Shown in pieces: positions 57,611 through 64,000 of a DNA stretch of 64,000 nt. The notes below the pieces were generated by a model that was not told where the DNA came from, did no database searches, and was given only the letters and a program-made list of their open reading frames with translations. The DNA lies in NCBI GenBank assembly GCA_023653785.1, contig JAMKCH010057072.1, forward strand, positions 25,243 through 89,242, in the 5' to 3' direction. A program made the translations under genes and the position numbers. This stretch comes from Ophioderma brevispina. Its lineage: Eukaryota; Echinodermata; Ophiuroidea; Amphilepidida; Ophiodermatidae. How positions within the stretch are numbered: position 1 is the first letter of the stretch; every line of letters begins with the position of its first letter.

Positions 57611-58399
57611 CCTGATATAAATAATAATCTTGAATTACACTAACCATTAAAATCAAATTAAATCATTGTGACCAGTTGCCTATTTGAAATTTGTGCTAGT
57701 GTATATATGGGAATGTTATGCGATAACGACGGCACAGTAGTGTCATAACACTTTTCACACGTGATGCTTTCAGGTGTATTTCCTATGCCATCTATGACGC
57801 AACAGTAAAAGTAAGGAAGGGACCGCCAGGCACTACGTAGTATGACAAAATGCACTCCAACACGGTGATCTTGAGTGGCGAGCTCGTTCGTGAGAGGATG
57901 GTGTAGGTATATAACTTCGTTAGATATAGTGAACAATTTCCTGATAGGAAATATTGATATATTCCCAAGGCTGGGGGAACAAAAGCACCACACCCAATCC
58001 GTGCCCTTGAAGCTATGACCTTGGTTCTCATTTATACACAATGAATTGGACGCTGCAAACCAACCAATGAATGAATCCATCCTGATTCGTTCTATCCATA
58101 GTCAACTAGTATGCGATGCACTGTTCAGTATAACCATGCTCACCACAACAAAAAACACCATCACACCATGATGGTGTTTATCCTGGTCTTTGTGCTGTTA
58201 TCATAACTAACCTAATTAATTAGTTAATTAATTAGTTTAAACTTGAATACAATACAACTTTTTTTTTTTTGTCGCCAGTGCCTTAAGGCAGGAAGACACT
58301 AGGTATCACTTGTCCACCACTGTTGTTTCTGTGTTTGATGATGTCTGTTGATGTCTGTTGTGAAAAAGTGTTAACATTTGCATGTAATATCCCCATCGT

Positions 58400-58650
58400 T
58401 GAATGGATTTAAACCAAACTTTGATCATAGGTGCACATGGGATCCTCATTTGGTTGATGAGGTCAAAAGGATCACATCCAAGGTCACAGGCCATGGTGAG
58501 GAGGTCAAGTTGTAAAATGGGCTGAAATGTAAAATTGACCTCACTTTGAAAAGTTGAGTTCAATTGGAACCAAACTTGATTCATAGTTGCAACATAGGAT
58601 CCCTCATTTGTTGATGAGGTCCAAAGGTCACTATCAAGGTCAAAAGGTCA
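58400..58650 (-). repeat. Dispersed repeat family C core, inverted
   Basis: The plus strand reads gaggtcaaaagg, gatccctcatttgttgatga, ggtccaaaggtca and ttgagttcaattggaacc, the reverse complement of the core in the 19308 and 20387 copies, in two tandem half-units. The terminal ctagaattt and palindrome are absent. Confidence 0.75.
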
Positions 58651-59628
58651 TGTTAGGCTATCATTCACTAACGCGAGGCAGGCGACACAAGCGCGTCCGA
58701 GGACGAGATTTTTGAATACACGTGGTTGTAACCAATGACCTATATCCCTTCTCCACCTGACATGGGTTTTAACAATTGCACGACATATGATCTCAGCAAA
58801 AACACTACCAAAGACCGCTTGGTCCCCTGAAAGCCACACACCGGCACATTAACTGATGAGTCGCAAAACCACCTTGTAAGAGACGGAAAAACGGTCTGTT
58901 CCCAGCCTGGAATATATCAATATTTCCTATCATGGAAAGTGGTCATATATCTAACAAGTATATACTACACCACTCCTCTCACGAGCTGCACTTTAGATCA
59001 CCCGTGTTGGAGTGCATTTTGTATACACGTAGACTGCCTGGCGGTCCCTTTACTATGTTAGATTACCAGCGCAAATTTAAATAGCACATGGTAGACTAGA
59101 TTATTTTAATTTGTTATGGTTAATAATAATTCAGTTTTCGATGAAACCACTCGGATGTGGTCAATTACATATAGAGTATACTGTATTTACGGGTTCTCTT
59201 TAAGAAAGAATACCAGGTACCTTTTATAACAAAAAAGTTACAAATATCAAGTTTCAGTTGCCCATTTTATGATGTCAACATTATCACAATGCTAATGCAT
59301 GTCCACAACTAGCAAAACCACATAGAAATATAGCATATTATATCAATCCAATACAGTAACGTTGGTAATAACAATGTTCAAATTAATCAAATTTTCCCAG
59401 GCATAAATTTGTGTATAAATTCAATTGCACATCTGCTAACGTTCGACTTACTGTTACAGAACAAAACTATGCTTACACTACCAGTAGCTACTTCATGACC
59501 CAGAGAACAGTTCAAAACTCAGCCCAATCTGTGGCATCGGCCCATAATTAAGGTCCCTGTTCTCAAATGTGAATGTCAATCATTCAGTTACGTGTAGTAG
59601 AAATTATTACTCAAAACTAGTATTTATG

Positions 59629-59817
59629 GGCTGGTATTCTGAAAGGAGTCTACTTTAGAACCTGGTTTAAACCGGGTTAGTTTTCCTTTTTTACATGGAT
59701 GGGCAGTTACAGCACATTTTTAAAAAAAAAAAAAAAAAAAAAAGGTTCACTCATGTCGGAATAACCTTGGTTTTTTAAACCCAGGTCTAAAGTTAGATCC
59801 CTTTCAGAATACCAGCC
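59629..59817. mobile_element. 189-bp MITE with ~45-bp terminal inverted repeats
   Basis: Left ggctggtattctgaaagga, then gtctactttagaacctggtt, then taaacc; right, read in reverse complement, ggctggtattctgaaaggga, then tctaactttagacctgggtt, then taaa. The centre contains an A run (59722-59743). No coding capacity. The near-intact ends suggest a recent or well-conserved family. Confidence 0.9.
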
Positions 59818-59995
59818 TTTTACTAAATATTTGGACTCTTTGATGGTCACAGTTGAGTTTCGTACTTCGATTATACATCGAGGAAACTTTGAAAGGTTTG
59901 ATAAAAGACACAGAATATTTACAAAGTACCACTTTTTTATGACATGCACAGACCCAAAGTCTATGAGTTATTGTAGGTGGGTGGAATCACCTGGG

Positions 59996-60120
59996 AGTTT
60001 CCATAACCAGACTCATCTGACACTTTCCTGACACGGTTACGAATCGTAAACCTGTGCTGTATTCTGTGGAAAGGGTTTTCCGAATTCTAAAAGTGTGTCG
60101 AGAGTCTGGTTACGGAAATC
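59996..60120. mobile_element. 125-bp MITE with ~30-bp terminal inverted repeats
   Basis: Left agtttccataaccagactca, then tctgacacttt; right in reverse complement gatttccgtaaccagactct, then cgacacacttt. The interior is an imperfect palindrome (cacggttacgaatcgtaa). Confidence 0.85.
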
Positions 60121-60428
60121 GGGACAATAACATCCCGGTTTGGCGAAGTGATTTCCTTCCAAATGCCGAACAGTGGCTTGTTTAGCAAAGCGACGGGGTG
60201 ACCAGTTGTACGGAGATTAAAAACTGAAGTTTGACTTTTAACCTATTTAACATATCAGCAAAATTGAAATACCCATAATGGGCCTGCTGGAAAGGCAGAG
60301 AACTAGGACAATATTGAATAGCTGACTATATTCCTTATTGTATGTTTGTTATGGTACACTTAGGATGGGTCTACATTAACAAACAAGTTTGCTCCATCTG
60401 GTGGTACAACTTTAAATTTCAATAAATG

Positions 60429-60470
60429 TATTTTTTTTTTTTTTTTTTTTAAGTTGTTGTTTTTTTATTA
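60429..60470 (-). other. Retroposed-looking poly(A) end, minus orientation
   Basis: On the minus strand AATAAA (60464-60469) is followed 13 bases later by an A run of 20 (60431-60450) and then ordinary sequence. That is the arrangement of a reverse-transcribed polyadenylated RNA. The body would extend to the right of 60470 (60470-61330 or so). No coding sequence could be recognised in it on the minus strand, so it may be a 3' UTR or a SINE/LINE tail. Confidence 0.45.
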
Positions 60471-63400
60471 TATACACAAAAATGAATAGAAACCTATACA
60501 GTCTCTGAAAATAAACAAAATTACAGCTTATATACAGGGAATAGATGTTTTGTATAATAACATGTATAAATACAGAAGGGACACACCTTAAAAATTACAA
60601 GATATGAGGTACCGGGTGTGGTGATGAATGTGAAAACAACGCACCTTTGAGGTTTTGCCGTTAAGAACAATTTCTGCTGAATGTTTACCAGGGGAACTTG
60701 CAGTATCATGGAAGGCCCTCAATGTCTGCACACAATATTATGCATAAAGGGGGGTGCTTGGGCTGCATTGGAAACAATGCAAGGGTTTTTAATAGGTGGG
60801 CTGTTTGTCCATTTCTGGCTTTTAAAATTTCAATCTTTACAAAGTATAGGAATAGTAAATTTTAAGTTTTGAAGGTCATGGCTACTTTTATCTTTATTAC
60901 AGACGCCAAAGTACATGGCACACCATAAAAACTGAAAATTAGCTTGTGAAATCACTTGTACATAATTACGGTATAGTTAATTTAACCCAAATTCTGTAAT
61001 TGTGATTGATAATGATATGACCATCACCTATGGTATAGGTGCCCTCCCGTGGCTCACACCCTAATCTGGATTCTAGCAAGACAATCAAGACATATTTTAA
61101 ACAAAGATTGAGAATGATGAAGCTGCAAGCTCCAACTCATGTCCAGCAAGGGTTGGCTTTGGGTTGCTGGAGTCCCCAAGCAATGTTAGCAGTCAGTCCC
61201 CCTCCCCAATTCTGCTGCTTAAAAGAGGACATGAGATTGCACAGGAAAAGAAGCGCCCCCAATTTTTCTCGAACCGGTTTTTTTACCATATTGGAATGCC
61301 TACCATGTATTAGATCACCACTGAAGTGAATAAGCCGACTATGCCGTCTTATGTAATAAGATGATGATTAGTACTTTCAAAGCTATGGTGTTCTATGGGG
61401 CGGGAACGATCAGGAAGCAGGGGAGTTCAAAACAAGGTTTGCGGTTTTATTTGCACCTGTTTGTCCAATAAAACTTCGAAACGTTCTAGGTAGTTGTTCT
61501 ACAACCGAGCCAGTGAAATTTGAGAGAAATTCGTATCCTAAAAAATCTCCTCCTGTCACTTTAAGGTGTGCTGACCTTGTTACTTGCCTTTGACCAATTC
61601 ACTGTAGAAGTGCTATGTAATGCGATTCATTACTTGTGCTAATGCTTATTACGATCGTCTTTGGGACCCCTGACTTAACCGGAAGTAGTATTAATTTTTA
61701 TATCAAGCTGTATTCTCATTGTCATCATGAAAATTCACCTGTCAAATTCATTTCTTTTCGAAGATGGAGACTAAAACCACCATTTTATTGGTTAACCATC
61801 AATATTAGCAGAGTAGTAAATACGGCTTGACAATATATGCATTATATCGTCTACCATCAAAACCACAAGTTTGTTTCCCATGAAACTTGGTGGTAAGTGT
61901 ATGCAAGTACCAAGAGAACACAATACAAGCACCTTTAATGAACATTGACGCCACCAAGATCAAATGTTTAATGTTGGTATCAGCTAAATGCCTATTTTTT
62001 CTTTTCCAGAAAATTTGAACAAAATACATTGTCATATATATGAGGAAAATATGACCAATCATGTTAGAGAACTTCCATTTTCAATCCACTCTAATGGGCC
62101 TCTGCAAAGTAACTCAAACTTGTGGCTTTAAATGATATCAGTTGTATCAGTTTAAGTTTGACCCACACATGACACAAAGTAATTCTTGCATCTGTTCAGG
62201 AAACTGTCCAGTTTTGTTGTCATCATGAAAGAGAATTATTCTCTGTTCAAGAAACTTGTGTACTTATGCCCTGGACTTATTTATTTTATAAATTGTTTTG
62301 TCCATTCTGAAATTAATTATGACAGCTGAAATTACACATTTTCTGTAATAATTTTTGATATACTGTAGCCTTGACCTGAATTGGAAATGAACCAAAACCA
62401 GTTTCTCTTAAATAAATTGTATTTTCCCCAACTGAATGTTTTGACCAACCCAAGCAAATAACAGTTCAGTGATCTCTTAAAGGTCAAAGTGTTAGAAAGA
62501 GTTCAGTGGGTTTTTTTTCAGGTCCTGATTTTTAGAAGATGACTTTCCAGCATGTGTTACAATACAACCAAGGATCCCAAGGTACTTTAAAATTGACTTC
62601 AGCCTAAGAGCTACTTTAATTACGAAGGCCAATGAATCAAAATGAAATAGAAAATTCCATTAATAAAATAGATTATCACCCAAATCTACAGACAACACCA
62701 ATACAAATTTACTTTGAGTGGAATAATTTGGCTACACATGTGTGATTGTCATTCTGTGGAGATACAATTGCTATAACTGAACCCCGCTTTGGCTAGGTGG
62801 AAAAGTGCATAACAATAATACAAAAATCCCATGGGGGGAAACAACTAGAATTGATCTTTTTTGTCAACAATGAATGGTCATTCGTTTCAACTTTAATGAC
62901 CAAAGCTAAAAATCCATTTGGCCATTATGATTCACATTGACAAAACTGTGTGGAAAAAAGACCTGAGGATTTTTAAAAATCACAAAAACTACATTATAAA
63001 CAACTGAGGGTTATACCCTCCCAAAGGACCTTATCCCCTTTCAAAGGACACGAACAAAATAAATTAGTGTTTTTAAAATGTTTTAAGTTAAATAAAGTGT
63101 TGCCATGGTTATAGTCAATTCCTCTTTGAGAAGTCTAAAATTCGGCTTTTTCAATTTTGGGGGGGGGGGTGGGGCAAAATTGAAATTGAAATTAAGAAAA
63201 AAAGGGGAGGGCAAAAAATTATTAATATTGGAGATTGATTTGCGACCAATTTTGATCCAAAATCACGGTTTTTGCCCAATTTTGGTATTTTGGCCAAAAT
63301 CACTGTATTTTGCCAAACAAATCCATCATTTTTCTTCCGGCCGGGGGTACAAATGTAATGGGCTAAATGATTCTATTGAGTAACCTTTACGTAATATTAT

Positions 63401-64000
63401 GCTGCATGATTTTACGCATAATAGCCATTGTAAATGATGTAATGTGGCTAATAATGGAGTGGCCGAGGCTTTGAAAGTGCTCTAGTTTTCTTCAAGTTAC
63501 CCCGCTCTTGGTACAAAAAACACAACCACCTTTATTTGAAGGATAAATATATGAGATTTAAGGAAAGAAATGATGGTTGTGGTTGAAATATTGGTGGCAG
63601 GGATGATTCTAGGCCGAAAATGCATTTTGGGGCTGCAAATTAAGCGAATTATTTTTTAAAATTTTGTTTAAAGGTAAAAATATACAATCTTTTTTTTTAT
63701 GGTAATTCATTTTGTATGATATAGGTGTTTTAAACATTGCCTAAAGGGTTCCGGTACTACTCGTGTGGTGACAGTGTAATAAAAAGTGTTTTTTAAGGAA
63801 AATAAGTGATTTTGGGGCCTTAAAATTCCAGACCATTTATATATTGTATAAAACAGAAATCCAGAATAAAATGTCAGTGGTGATAGTATTGCATCCTGAT
63901 TAAAATTTGTTTGCTAAGAATTAATTAAATCTTGATTTTTTTTAGGTTTTTAGCTCAAAAAAACACCCCTTGTCACCAAGTTTTTGACCACAACCATCAT
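60471..64000. other. No gene recognised to the window end
   Basis: AT-rich with scattered open frames (61039-61329 is the longest, 96 codons, no recognisable domain). A G run lies at 63162-63174. No splice-flanked coding block, RNA gene or element with clear ends was found on either strand. Confidence 0.4.

Larger units (their letters stand above)
57192..59203. mobile_element. 2.0-kb palindromic element with nested inserts
   Basis: The termini ttaaagagaacccgta (57192-57207) and tacgggttctctttaa (59188-59203) are perfect 16-bp inverted repeats. Arms continue inward: 57809-57980 (gggaccgccaggca, caaaatgcactccaacacgg, gataggaaatattgatatat) matches the reverse complement of about 58905-59060. 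The left arm is longer because a hairpin element at about 57250-57610 lies inside it. The centre holds an inverted family C core (58400-58650). Minus-strand frames at 57658-58080 and 58648-58839 fall inside the arms and share no recognisable protein. Confidence 0.82.

Noticed and set aside
57658..58080. 140-codon minus-strand ORF, the longest in the window
   Set aside because: It lies in an arm of the 2-kb palindromic element, and the inverted arm does not conserve the frame.

Overview
This window is nuclear DNA of an animal, most likely a marine invertebrate. It is AT-rich and repeat-dense. Its two recognisable genes are both animal-type and are split by spliceosomal GT/AG introns. The repeats are MITEs, foldback elements, Jockey-superfamily LINE remnants, tRNA-like SINEs and satellites, with none of the primate or other mammalian families I would recognise. 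I cannot name the phylum from sequence alone. There is no prokaryotic signature (no operons, no Shine-Dalgarno sites, no long ORFs), and almost all of the short ORFs are chance open frames.

Two host genes are supported. (1) ALDH8A1, 2-aminomuconic semialdehyde dehydrogenase of the kynurenine pathway, lies on the minus strand. Five internal exons are seen at 27302-27502, 17472-17670, 11259-11432, 9154-9330 and 8789-8947, separated by introns of about 9.6, 6.0, 1.9 and 0.2 kb. The N-terminal exon and the C-terminal exons were not found. (2) RPS21 (ribosomal protein eS21) lies on the plus strand with exons at 38276-38339, 39058-39129, 40883-40937 and 42193-42202. The exon for the first ~16 residues was not found. 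The two genes point away from each other, with about 10.8 kb between their nearest exons. Splice phases agree across nearly all junctions, but four of the five ALDH8A1 exons and one RPS21 exon carry small indels. One of these breaks an essential ribosomal protein, so uncorrected long-read assembly errors are the simplest explanation.

Layout. 1-8.8 kb: intergenic or ALDH8A1 3' side, with a 1.3-kb foldback element (3720-5015), a GC-rich repeat carrying a ~100-bp MITE (5145-5510) and a 0.57-kb MITE (7310-7876). 8.8-27.5 kb: ALDH8A1 exons, with introns filled by MITEs, a CpG-rich direct repeat and satellite (11.8-12.7 kb), a ~145-bp tandem array (15.2-16.2 kb), three related dispersed repeats, a 19-bp AGGTCA-rich minisatellite (21 kb), a tRNA-like SINE (24.1 kb) and a minus-strand LINE fragment (25.2-26.3 kb). 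27.5-38.2 kb: gene-to-gene interval with further minisatellite, MITEs, a SINE and a decayed plus-strand LINE with a PHD-like finger (about 33.4-37.6 kb). 38.3-42.4 kb: RPS21. 42.4-64 kb: no gene recognised; a mariner-like element (43581-44650), MITEs, SINEs, a second plus-strand LINE (52.1-55.6 kb), a 2-kb nested palindromic element (57192-59203), two short perfect-looking MITEs (59.6-60.1 kb) and a retroposed-looking poly(A) end (60.4 kb).

I did not find a new biological system that I can defend. The most useful results are the two split genes, which are easy to miss because of indels, and several inverted-repeat element families with two or more copies in this one window.
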